Source: Thermoleophilaceae bacterium
Lineage (GTDB): Bacteria; Actinomycetota; Thermoleophilia; Solirubrobacterales; Thermoleophilaceae
Reading direction: 5' to 3'
DNA length: 5,058 nt
Assembly (NCBI GenBank): GCA_013813135.1
Contig: JACCSF010000167.1
Coordinates: forward strand, 1 to 5,058
Part shown: positions 1-5,058 of the stretch, piece by piece
How positions within the stretch are numbered: the stretch's first letter is position 1
Layout of the letters: every line of letters begins with the position of its first letter
The notes under the pieces: model-generated
Seen by the model: only the letters and a program-made list of their open reading frames with translations
Databases searched by the model: none
Told to the model about the DNA's origin: nothing
Program-made: the position numbers and the translations under genes

Positions 1-32
1 AACCTGACCCGGGTAATGCCGGCGAAGGGAAG
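1..32 (+). promoter_or_regulatory. TPP riboswitch (THI box), 3' part only
   Basis: The left edge carries the conserved 3' half of a thiamin pyrophosphate aptamer. There is a CTGA at 4-7, then a short stem of CCGG (9-12) with CCGG (19-22) closing a GTAATG loop, then GCGAAGGGA as the 3' strand that normally closes helix P1. This matches the THI-box pattern CUGA...GG(A/G)UAAUGCC(A/G)GCG.AGGGA. The 5' half (the P1 5' strand and the P2/P3 arm that senses the pyrimidine) lies outside the window. The genes that follow are thiamin thiazole genes, as expected. The Shine-Dalgarno sequence begins inside the P1 3' strand and no terminator hairpin separates the aptamer from the gene. Control by hiding the ribosome site when TPP is bound is therefore the natural inference. 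Confidence 0.9.
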
Positions 33-35
33 GAG
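28..35 (+). promoter_or_regulatory. Shine-Dalgarno of thiO, abutting the riboswitch
   Basis: The purine run GGAAGGAG overlaps the last bases of the TPP aptamer and ends 6 bases before a CTG codon at 42. It lies 36 bases before the first in-frame GTG at 72, too far for normal initiation. This spacing is the main reason for choosing CTG as the start of thiO. An ATT at 36 is also in frame but lies directly against the purine run. The ATG at 16 is in another frame and reaches a stop codon near base 73. Confidence 0.7.
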
Positions 36-41
36 ATTCAA

Positions 42-1175
42 CTGCCGCGGAGCACACGCTACGACGCCGTTGTGATCGGTGCGGGCCTGATCGGCCTCGC
101 CTGCGCCTGGCGCGCCCGCCAGCGTGGAATGTCCGTGCTCGTTGTCGATCGCGCTACGGCCCCCGGCGCCGGTGCGTCGCGCGTGGCGGCCGGCATGCTC
201 GCCCCGGCGACCGAGGCCGACTTCGGCGAGCAGCGGGTCCTGCGGGTGAACCTGGCCGCGCGCGAGCGCTGGCCCGCGTTCGCGGCCGAGCTGGAGGAGC
301 AGTCCGGCCTGCCGACCGGCTACCGCGACACCGGCGCGCTGGTCGTCGCCGCCGACCGCGACGACGCCGAGGCGCTGCGCCGCCTGCACGAGTTCCAGCT
401 CTCGCTGGGCCTCGACGTGAAATGGCTGCCGCCGGGCCGCTGCCGCCGCCTGGAGCCCGGCCTGTCGCCGCGCATCGCCGGCGGGATCCTCACGCGCGGC
501 GACGGGCAGGCCGACCCGCGCGCGACGGCCCTGGCGCTCGCCGAGGCCGTCGAGGAGCTGCAGCTCGGCGTCGAGGTCGAGGCGATCGAGCACGACCGCG
601 GCCGCGTGACCGGGGTGCGCACCTCGACCGGAGTCGTGGAGTGCGGGGCCGTGGTGGTGGCCGCGGGCGCCTGGAGCCCGGCGCTCGCGCCCGACGGCAA
701 GGGGCCGCCGGTGCGTCCGGTGAAGGGGCAGATCCTCGAGCTGCGCGTGCGCGGCGCGATGGGCGAGCCGTTCACGCGCATCATCCGCACGCCGCGCTGT
801 TACCTGGTGGCGCGCGGCGACGGGCGCGTGGTGCTCGGCGCGACGATGGAGGAGCAGGGCTTCGACACGGCGGTCACGGCGGACGGCGTCTACCGCTTGC
901 TGGAGGCGGCCTGGGAGGTCGTGCCCGAGGTCGGCGAGCTGGAGCTCGTCGAGGCCGGCGCCGGCCTGCGACCCGGGACTCCGGACAACGCCGCGGTGGT
1001 GGGCCCGGGCGAACTTGACGGGCTCATCTGGGCGACCGGCCACTGGCGCAACGGCGTGCTGCTGACGCCGCTGACCGGCGAGGTCGTGGCCGATCTGCTG
1101 GCGGGCGGCGCGCTGCCGGACGAGCTGGCGCCGCTGGCGCCAGGACGCTTCGAGAGAGCGGAGGTGGGCGCGTGA
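42..1175 (+). CDS. thiO: Glycine oxidase ThiO (thiamin thiazole branch)
   Basis: This FAD-dependent D-amino-acid-oxidase-fold enzyme should oxidise glycine to dehydroglycine (iminoacetate), the C-N donor for the thiazole ring, with release of peroxide; it acts in the cytoplasm. Numbering from the CTG start (377 residues), an N-terminal strand (YDAVVIGAG) leads into the GAGLIG dinucleotide-binding loop at 13-18. ASRVAAGMLAP lies at 45-55. The C-terminal signature has GLRPGTPD with substrate-binding Arg310, and ATGHWRNG at 331-338, both typical of ThiO. A start at the in-frame GTG (72) would give 367 residues but would cut off the first Rossmann strand and ignore the Shine-Dalgarno at 28-35, so CTG 42 is preferred. 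The gene lies directly behind a TPP riboswitch and overlaps the next gene by 4 bases (GTGA). The family call is firm; the exact start is less so. Confidence 0.92.
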   Translation: MPRSTRYDAVVIGAGLIGLACAWRARQRGMSVLVVDRATAPGAGASRVAAGMLAPATEADFGEQRVLRVNLAARERWPAFAAELEEQSGLPTGYRDTGALVVAADRDDAEALRRLHEFQLSLGLDVKWLPPGRCRRLEPGLSPRIAGGILTRGDGQADPRATALALAEAVEELQLGVEVEAIEHDRGRVTGVRTSTGVVECGAVVVAAGAWSPALAPDGKGPPVRPVKGQILELRVRGAMGEPFTRIIRTPRCYLVARGDGRVVLGATMEEQGFDTAVTADGVYRLLEAAWEVVPEVGELELVEAGAGLRPGTPDNAAVVGPGELDGLIWATGHWRNGVLLTPLTGEVVADLLAGGALPDELAPLAPGRFERAEVGA

Positions 1176-2152
1176 GGAAGGTGTTCGTCAACGGCGACTA
1201 CCGGGAGCTGGCCGACGACGCCACGGTCGAGTCGGTGGTCCACGAGCTGGGGGTGGACCGGCGCGGCACCGCCGTCGCGCTGAACGGCGAGGTGATCCCG
1301 CGCGGCGAGTGGGCCGACACCCAGTTGCGCGACGGCCAGGAGATCGAGGTCCTGCACGCGGTGCAGGGCGGCTCGCCGGAGGCGTTCGAGATAGCTGGTC
1401 GTTCGCTGCGCTCGCGGCTGATCCTCGGCACGGGCGGCTTTCGCAACCTGGAGACGATGGCGGCGGCGGCGGGCGAGTCCGGCGCCGAGCTTGCCACGGT
1501 CGCCATGCGGCGAGTCGACCCGACCGCCCGCGGCTCGATCCTCGAGGTGCTCGAGCAGGCCGGCCTCGAGGTGCTCCCGAACACCGCCGGCTGCTTCACC
1601 GCCCGCGAGGCTGTGACCACTGCCCGGCTGGGGCGCGAGGCGCTCGGCACCGACTGGGTCAAACTGGAGGTGATCGGCGACGACCGCACGCTGCTGCCCG
1701 ACCCCGCCGAGCTGTTGGAGGCTGCAGAGACGCTCGTGGCGGATGGCTTCGTGGTGCTGCCGTACACGAGCGACGATCCGATCCTGGCGCGCCGGCTCGA
1801 GGACGCCGGCTGCGCCGCCGTGATGCCGCTGGGCTCGCCGATCGGCAGCGGCATGGGCATCAACAACCCGTACAACCTGCGCCTGATCGTCGAGGGCGCG
1901 GGCGTGCCGGTGATCCTGGACGCCGGCGTGGGCACCGCCTCCGACGCGGCGCTGGCGATGGAGGCCGGCTGCGACGCCGTCCTGCTGGCCAGCGCGATCT
2001 CGCGGGCGGCCGACCCGGTCGCGATGGCGGGCGCGATGCGCAAGGCGATCGAGGCCGGCTACGAGGCGGCCCGGGCCGGCCGCATCCCGCGGCGTCTGTA
2101 CGCGCAGGCGTCCTCGCCTGAGGAGGGCCTGGCGGAGCTCGAGCACCGGTGA
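1172..2152 (+). CDS. thiSG: ThiS-ThiG fusion: sulfur carrier plus thiazole synthase
   Basis: One 326-residue chain combines two proteins that are usually separate. Residues 1-67 are a ThiS beta-grasp domain ending in the VQGG tail (Gly66-Gly67), whose C-terminal glycine normally becomes the thiocarboxylate sulfur donor. Residues from about 71 onward are a full ThiG TIM barrel with LILGTGGF (83-90), NTAGCFTA (137-144), WVKLEVIGD (162-170), LDAGVGTASDAA and a C-terminal GRIPRRLYAQASS. Lys164 is the expected Schiff-base lysine for deoxyxylulose 5-phosphate and Glu166 the nearby conserved acid. No stop codon or frameshift lies between the domains. The GTG start overlaps the thiO stop (GTGA) and has a strong GGAGGT at 1160-1165, 6 bases upstream. 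Bifunctional ThiS/ThiG entries are known in databases. In the fusion Gly-Gly is internal, so either processing, a separately started ThiG, or another sulfur route is needed. Confidence 0.93.
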   Translation: MRKVFVNGDYRELADDATVESVVHELGVDRRGTAVALNGEVIPRGEWADTQLRDGQEIEVLHAVQGGSPEAFEIAGRSLRSRLILGTGGFRNLETMAAAAGESGAELATVAMRRVDPTARGSILEVLEQAGLEVLPNTAGCFTAREAVTTARLGREALGTDWVKLEVIGDDRTLLPDPAELLEAAETLVADGFVVLPYTSDDPILARRLEDAGCAAVMPLGSPIGSGMGINNPYNLRLIVEGAGVPVILDAGVGTASDAALAMEAGCDAVLLASAISRAADPVAMAGAMRKAIEAGYEAARAGRIPRRLYAQASSPEEGLAELEHR

Positions 2153-2643
2153 GCGTCGAGCTCGAGCGCGGCGCCCTCGACGAGCTCGCCGTGCGCTGGC
2201 GGGCCGCCTGGCAGGGCGCGGGGTTCGAGGGCTGCTGCACGCCCGACGTCTCATACGAGGATCCCGTGGCGGTGGACCCGCTGCGCGGCGTGGACGCCCT
2301 CGATCGTCACGCTGCTCAGCTGCGCGGGGCGTTTCCCGACCTGCGCGTGGAGGCAACCGCTCCCCCGCTCGCCCGCGGCGAGCACGTGTGTGTGCCCTGG
2401 CGCGCGCTCGGCACGCACCGCGGCGACATCGGCTCCGTCGTACCGGCCAGCGACCGCTTCGTCAGCCTGCACGGACTGCACTACCTCGAGCTGTCCGACG
2501 GCCAGGTGCGGCGCGCCCGCGGCTTCTTCGACCTCTACGACGCAGCCACGCAGCTGGGGCTGCTGCCGGCGCGCGGCGGCATGGGCGAGACTGTCCTGCT
2601 GATGCTGCGCGGCTTCGGGCTGCGGCGCCGGCCGCCCGCCTGA
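2149..2643 (+). CDS. SnoaL/NTF2-like protein in the thiamin operon
   Basis: This 164-residue protein has the layout of SnoaL-like polyketide-cyclase/ester-cyclase relatives with the cone-shaped NTF2 fold. An N-terminal helix (LAVRWRAAWQ) leads to TPDVSYEDP (31-39), then a helix ending in AFPDLRVE (61-68), the strand VPWRALGTHRGD (82-93), and the C-terminal strand pair LHYLELSDGQVRRARGFFD with FDLYDAATQLGLLP. Asp128 sits where SnoaL-type cyclases often have a catalytic acid. The last 20 or so residues add a hydrophobic then arginine-rich tail (LLMLRGFGLRRR). There is no signal peptide. The GTG start overlaps the thiSG stop (GTGA) and has only a weak ribosome site of its own, so it should be translated by coupling and share the riboswitch. 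The fold family is clear but the substrate is not. A thiamin-related role is inferred only from position. Confidence 0.8.
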   Translation: MSVELERGALDELAVRWRAAWQGAGFEGCCTPDVSYEDPVAVDPLRGVDALDRHAAQLRGAFPDLRVEATAPPLARGEHVCVPWRALGTHRGDIGSVVPASDRFVSLHGLHYLELSDGQVRRARGFFDLYDAATQLGLLPARGGMGETVLLMLRGFGLRRRPPA

Positions 2644-2650
2644 GCGGCAG

Positions 2651-3046
2651 CTACTCGACCTTGACCGTGCCCTTCATGCCGGGGTGCACGGTGCACACAT
2701 AGTCGAATGTGCCGGCCTTGTCGAAGGTGTGCTCGAACGTGTCGCCGGTCTGCAGCGCGCCCGCATCGCCGGACTTGAAGTTGTCGCCGGTCACGTCGTG
2801 GCCCGCCGTGTCGTCGTTGGTCCAGGTCACGGTGTCGCCGGGCTTGACCGTCACCTCGCCAGGGTTGAACTTGATGTCCTTCATGGACACCTCGGTGCCC
2901 CCGCCCTCGGCCGCGGGCGCGGGCTGCTCCTGGGTGTCGGCGCTGCTGCCACTGCCCCCGTCTCCGCCGTCGTCATCTCCGCCGCACCCCGCGGCCACCA
3001 GGCCGAGGGCGAGACAGGCGAACAGCAGTGCGAGCAGGCGCGTCAT
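2651..3046 (-). CDS. Cupredoxin lipoprotein, plastocyanin/amicyanin-like
   Basis: This 131-residue blue-copper protein is predicted to carry electrons, or bind copper, on the outer face of the membrane. Residues 1-20 form a lipoprotein signal peptide with lipobox AAGC, making Cys21 the lipid-anchored residue. A Gly/Asp/Ser/Ala/Pro-rich linker follows to about residue 50. The cupredoxin domain starts at VSMKDIKFNPGEVTVKPGD and has WTNDDTAGHDV with copper ligand His83, then FDYVCTVHPGM with ligands Cys118, His121 and Met124. The Cys-x2-His-x2-Met spacing is the short amicyanin-type loop; classical plastocyanin has four residues between His and Met. All four type 1 copper ligands are present. 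The ATG overlaps the argF stop (ATGA), and GGAG sits only two bases upstream of it, so translation is probably coupled to argF. Its redox partner is not visible here. Confidence 0.9.
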   Translation of the reverse strand: MTRLLALLFACLALGLVAAGCGGDDDGGDGGSGSSADTQEQPAPAAEGGGTEVSMKDIKFNPGEVTVKPGDTVTWTNDDTAGHDVTGDNFKSGDAGALQTGDTFEHTFDKAGTFDYVCTVHPGMKGTVKVE

Positions 3047-3918
3047 CGCTCCGGAAGACTAGAGATCAGCAGCTCGAGTAGCGCCTTCTGGGCGTGCAGC
3101 CGGTTCTCGGCCTGGTCCCACACCGCTGAGCGCTCCCCGTACAGCACCCCTTCCGAGATCTCCTCGCCGGGGTGCGCCGGCAGGCAGTGCAGCGCGATGG
3201 CGTCGTCGCGTGCTTTGGAGAGCAGGTCCTCGTCGAGCCGGTACGGGGCCAGCAGCTCGCGCTTGCCCTCCGCGTCCTCCTCGTCGCCCATGCTCACCCA
3301 GACGTCCGTGTAGATCGCGTGCGCTCCCCTGACCGCCTCGTCCAGCGGAATCGACGCCAACTCGGGCAGCCCGAGCTCCGGCGGGGTGGCGATCGCGAGC
3401 TCGACGCCGGCCAGGCGCGAAGCGATCAGCAGCGAGCGAGCCACGTTGTTGCCGTCGCCGACATAGGCGAGCTTCAGGCCCTCCAGGCGTCCGAAGCGCT
3501 CGCGCAGCGTGACGAGGTCGGCCAGCGCCTGGCAGGGGTGGTGGTCGCGCGTGAGCATGTTGATCACGGGGATGTCGGAGTAGTCGGCCAGCTCCTCCAC
3601 CGTCTCGTGCGGACCCGTGCGGATCGCGATCGCGTGCACCATGCGCGACAGCACGAGTGCCGTGTCGCGCGGGGATTCGCCGCGCGAGAGCTGCAGCTCG
3701 CCCTCGCGCAGCACGAGCGCCCGCCCGCCGAGCTCGAACACGCCGGTCTCGAAGGAGACGCGGGTGCGGGTGGACGGCTTGTCGAACACGAGCGCCACGC
3801 TCAGGCCCTCGAGCGCGCGTGAGCGCAGCCGGTCCTCTTTGAGCTCGATCGCACGCTCGATGAGCCCCTGCAGCTCGCCGGTCGTAAGCTCCTCGCCTGT
3901 CAGGAAATGCCGCGCCAA
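3043..3918 (-). CDS. argF: Ornithine carbamoyltransferase (arginine synthesis)
   Basis: The enzyme makes citrulline from ornithine and carbamoyl phosphate in the cytoplasm. All family signatures are present in 291 residues: FDKPSTRTRVSFE (carbamoyl phosphate loop, KPSTRTR at 47-53), RGESPRDT (79-86), IAIRT with Arg100, HHPCQALADL (HPCQ at 127-130), the ornithine-side DVWVSMG (205-211), HCLPAHPGEEI (244-254) and WDQAENRLHAQKALL. The length is slightly below the usual 300-310, but no motif is missing. The start is TTG at 3918: an in-frame TGA lies 12 bases upstream, the family N-terminus (xRHFL) begins two codons later, and GAGGA is 6 bases upstream. No argCJBD or argR neighbours it, so it is a detached arginine gene, followed by a cupredoxin gene in an ATGA overlap. 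A catabolic role (arcB) is less likely because no deiminase or carbamate kinase gene is nearby. Confidence 0.95.
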   Translation of the reverse strand: MARHFLTGEELTTGELQGLIERAIELKEDRLRSRALEGLSVALVFDKPSTRTRVSFETGVFELGGRALVLREGELQLSRGESPRDTALVLSRMVHAIAIRTGPHETVEELADYSDIPVINMLTRDHHPCQALADLVTLRERFGRLEGLKLAYVGDGNNVARSLLIASRLAGVELAIATPPELGLPELASIPLDEAVRGAHAIYTDVWVSMGDEEDAEGKRELLAPYRLDEDLLSKARDDAIALHCLPAHPGEEISEGVLYGERSAVWDQAENRLHAQKALLELLISSLPER

Positions 3919-4727
3919 TGCGTGTCCTCAGCTGGAACCTCTACCACGGGCGCGACTTCCCCCCCGATCCCGCCCTCGTCACGCTCCGCTCGCGGGTGCT
4001 GAGAACGCCGGAGCGCGGCGCCACCCATGTGCAGGTCAACAGGCCGCTGCTGGACGAGTTCGCGGGCCTGCTCGACAGCCTCGACTGGGAGGTCGCGCTG
4101 CTACAAGAAGCACCGCCGCGCTGGTTTGCCGCGCTCGCCCACCGCACCCGGTCGAGCGGCGTGCGAGTGCTGACCTCGCGCAACTGGTGTCCGGCCGTGC
4201 AGGGCCGGATCGCCGACTGGAACCCCGACCTGATCGCGTCGAGCGAGGGGGGCTCAAACCAGATCCTCGTCCGCCACCCGGGTCGGGTGCTGGAGCACCG
4301 GCGCCTTACGCTGGCGCGGCTGCCCGAGCGGCGCCGCATGGAGTGGGCGCGGTTGGAGCTGCGTGAGCTCCGCGCCTGCGTGGCCAACCTGCACGCCTCG
4401 GCTGGGCGCCCGCGGCTAGCGGCCGCCGAGGTGCTGCGCGCGGCGGGCGCGGCGGTCGACTGGTCGGGCGACGATCCGATCGTCCTCGGCGGCGACTTCA
4501 ACCTGCGTCCGGCGCGCGATCCCGAGCCGTTCGCCGAGCTGCGCGAGCGCTTCGGGCTCGGTGAGCCGACCGGTCCGCGCGCGATCGACCACCTGCTCGT
4601 ACGCGGACTGGAGGTGGTGGAGAGGCCGCGCCGGCTGGCGCCCGAGGAGCGGGAGGTGGACGATCCGAGCGCGCTTCGCATCCGGCTCTCGGACCACGCC
4701 CCCGTGGTCGCAACCTTCGTGCGATAG
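3918..4727 (+). CDS. Endonuclease/exonuclease/phosphatase-fold hydrolase
   Basis: This 269-residue cytoplasmic protein belongs to the metal-dependent EEP superfamily (DNase I, AP endonuclease, sphingomyelinase and inositol phosphatase relatives). The whole active-site set is visible in order: MRVLSWNLYHGR with Asn7, LLQEAPP with Glu64, ANLHAS with Asn157 and His159, LGGDFNLRP with Asp193 and Asn195, AIDHLLVRG with Asp224 and His225, and SDHAPVVATF with Asp259 and His260. The hydrolase should therefore be active, but these motifs do not separate DNA from phosphate-ester or lipid substrates. There is no signal peptide or extra domain. ATG 3918 is chosen because the first beta strand (RVLSWN) starts at once, as is usual. 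The ribosome site is weak, with AGGA at 3902-3905 and 12 bases of spacing. The start codon shares base 3918 with the divergent argF TTG, so its promoter must lie within argF. Confidence 0.9.
   Translation: MRVLSWNLYHGRDFPPDPALVTLRSRVLRTPERGATHVQVNRPLLDEFAGLLDSLDWEVALLQEAPPRWFAALAHRTRSSGVRVLTSRNWCPAVQGRIADWNPDLIASSEGGSNQILVRHPGRVLEHRRLTLARLPERRRMEWARLELRELRACVANLHASAGRPRLAAAEVLRAAGAAVDWSGDDPIVLGGDFNLRPARDPEPFAELRERFGLGEPTGPRAIDHLLVRGLEVVERPRRLAPEEREVDDPSALRIRLSDHAPVVATFVR
3925..3929 (-). promoter_or_regulatory. Shine-Dalgarno supporting the argF TTG start
   Basis: On the minus strand GAGGA lies 6 bases before TTG at 3918-3916. It sits inside the first codons of the divergent hydrolase gene. 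Together with the upstream in-frame TGA, it fixes the argF start at TTG. Confidence 0.65.
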
Positions 4728-4761
4728 TCCGCCGTTCAGCGGGCAACGGAGGGAGTGCGTC

Positions 4762-5058
4762 ATGGCACAGAGCCGCAGCGGTGGGAGCAAGGGCAGTTCG
4801 AGCAGGCCTGGTGCGAAGGCGCGATCGTCGAGCCGGGCGAAGTCCTCGGCCGCGAAGTCTTCGTCCGGCCGCGCCTCCACCGCCGCGAAGTCTTCGTCCG
4901 GCCGCGGGTCCAGCACCGCCAAGTCCTCTTCCAGCCGCAGCGCCGCCTCGCGCAGGGCCGCCGCCAGCAAGGGCGGCAAGGCGCGCGCCCGCAAGCAGAC
5001 CGCTCGCAAGGCGGCGAGCGGCACCGCCAGGACCGCCGCCAGCGGCGCGCGCAGCGCC
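4762..5058 (+). CDS. Basic Ser/Ala/Arg/Lys-rich repetitive protein, 5' part
   Basis: An open frame starts at ATG 4762 behind GGAGGGAG (4748-4755) and runs to the right edge without a stop (99 codons seen). The visible residues are about 30 Ser, 25 Ala, 14 Arg, 10 Lys and 11 Gly, with no acidic or aromatic residue at all, so this part should be disordered and strongly positive. AKSSSGR-type units repeat every 11 residues between about residues 30 and 62; after that the sequence becomes more Arg/Lys/Ala-rich (KARARKQTARKAA). This resembles histone H1-like or AlgP/HupB-type tails that bind nucleic acid or other polyanions. It could equally be a disordered N-terminal leader of a larger protein with a folded domain past the edge. 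It starts 34 bases after the hydrolase stop with no terminator between, so co-transcription is possible. A DNA-binding role is inferred from composition only. Confidence 0.72.
   Translation, partial: MAQSRSGGSKGSSSRPGAKARSSSRAKSSAAKSSSGRASTAAKSSSGRGSSTAKSSSSRSAASRRAAASKGGKARARKQTARKAASGTARTAASGARSA
4849..4947 (+). repeat. Three 33-base in-frame tandem repeats
   Basis: Units run 4849-4881, 4882-4914 and 4915-4947 and encode AAKSSSGRAST, AAKSSSGRGSS and TAKSSSSRSAA. The first 24 bases of units 1 and 2 are identical (4849-4872 and 4882-4905), which suggests recent duplication; unit 3 has diverged. A partial earlier unit (RAKSS) precedes them. The period is a whole number of codons, so gain or loss of units would keep the frame. 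Confidence 0.85.

Noticed and set aside
16..75. ATG at 16 as the start of a short leader peptide or of thiO
   Set aside because: It is part of the conserved riboswitch loop (TAATGCC), is out of frame with thiO, lacks a ribosome site and meets a stop after about 19 codons.
890..2356. A 488-codon antisense open frame across thiO and thiSG
   Set aside because: It is Arg/Ala/Pro-rich with no recognisable motif and lies opposite two clearly identified genes. Very high GC at third positions removes stops from shadow frames.
3622..3631. GATCGCGATC palindrome as an operator or origin-type site
   Set aside because: It lies within argF codons for a conserved Ile-Ala-Ile-Arg stretch and is isolated; high-GC coding sequence makes such palindromes by chance.
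3617..4366. A 249-codon plus-strand frame bridging argF and the hydrolase
   Set aside because: Composition is typical of a shadow frame (Arg/Ala/Pro/Ser-rich), and it crosses the starts of two well-supported genes.
4732..4749. CCGTT/AACGG inverted repeat after the hydrolase stop as a terminator
   Set aside because: The stem is only 5 base pairs, has no T-run and overlaps the ribosome site of the next gene.
4416..5024. A 202-codon minus-strand frame with repeated acidic DEDFAA-type units
   Set aside because: The repeat is the reverse complement of the Lys-Ser repeat of the plus-strand basic gene, and the rest is antisense to the hydrolase. No ribosome site or family motif supports it.

Overview
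This window reads as high-GC actinobacterial chromosome. Third codon positions are almost always G or C, GTG, TTG and CTG start codons occur, neighbouring genes overlap by 4 bases, and the ThiG domain carries a VLLASAISRAADP stretch that I recall from actinobacterial ThiG proteins. A deep actinobacterial lineage such as the Thermoleophilia is a reasonable guess, but the sequence does not prove it. No mobile element, tRNA, rRNA or CRISPR is visible; the content looks like core metabolism.

Bases 1-2643 (+ strand) hold the thiazole branch of thiamin synthesis under a TPP riboswitch. The window opens inside the 3' half of the aptamer. Next comes thiO (glycine oxidase), best read from an unusual CTG start at 42, then a fused thiS-thiG gene (sulfur carrier plus thiazole synthase in one chain), then a SnoaL/NTF2-like gene of unknown role. 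Both internal junctions are 4-base GTGA overlaps, so the three genes should be co-translated. ThiO would make dehydroglycine, ThiS would carry the sulfur, and ThiG would join both with deoxyxylulose phosphate into the thiazole carboxylate. Genes for ThiF, the pyrimidine branch and the final coupling steps are not in the window.

Bases 2651-3918 (- strand) hold argF (ornithine carbamoyltransferase, TTG start) followed, with an ATGA overlap, by a cupredoxin lipoprotein with an amicyanin-like copper loop. This pair converges on the thiamin operon with only 7 bases between the stop codons.

Bases 3918-5058 (+ strand) hold an endonuclease/exonuclease/phosphatase-fold hydrolase whose ATG shares one base with the divergent argF TTG. 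After 34 bases comes the start of a very basic Ser/Ala/Arg/Lys-rich protein, with an 11-residue tandem repeat, that runs off the right edge.

The items most worth a second look are the ThiS-ThiG fusion with a buried Gly-Gly, the CTG start beside the riboswitch, the SnoaL-like third gene of the thiamin operon, the one-base overlap of divergent start codons, and the repetitive basic protein. I see no clearly novel multi-gene system.
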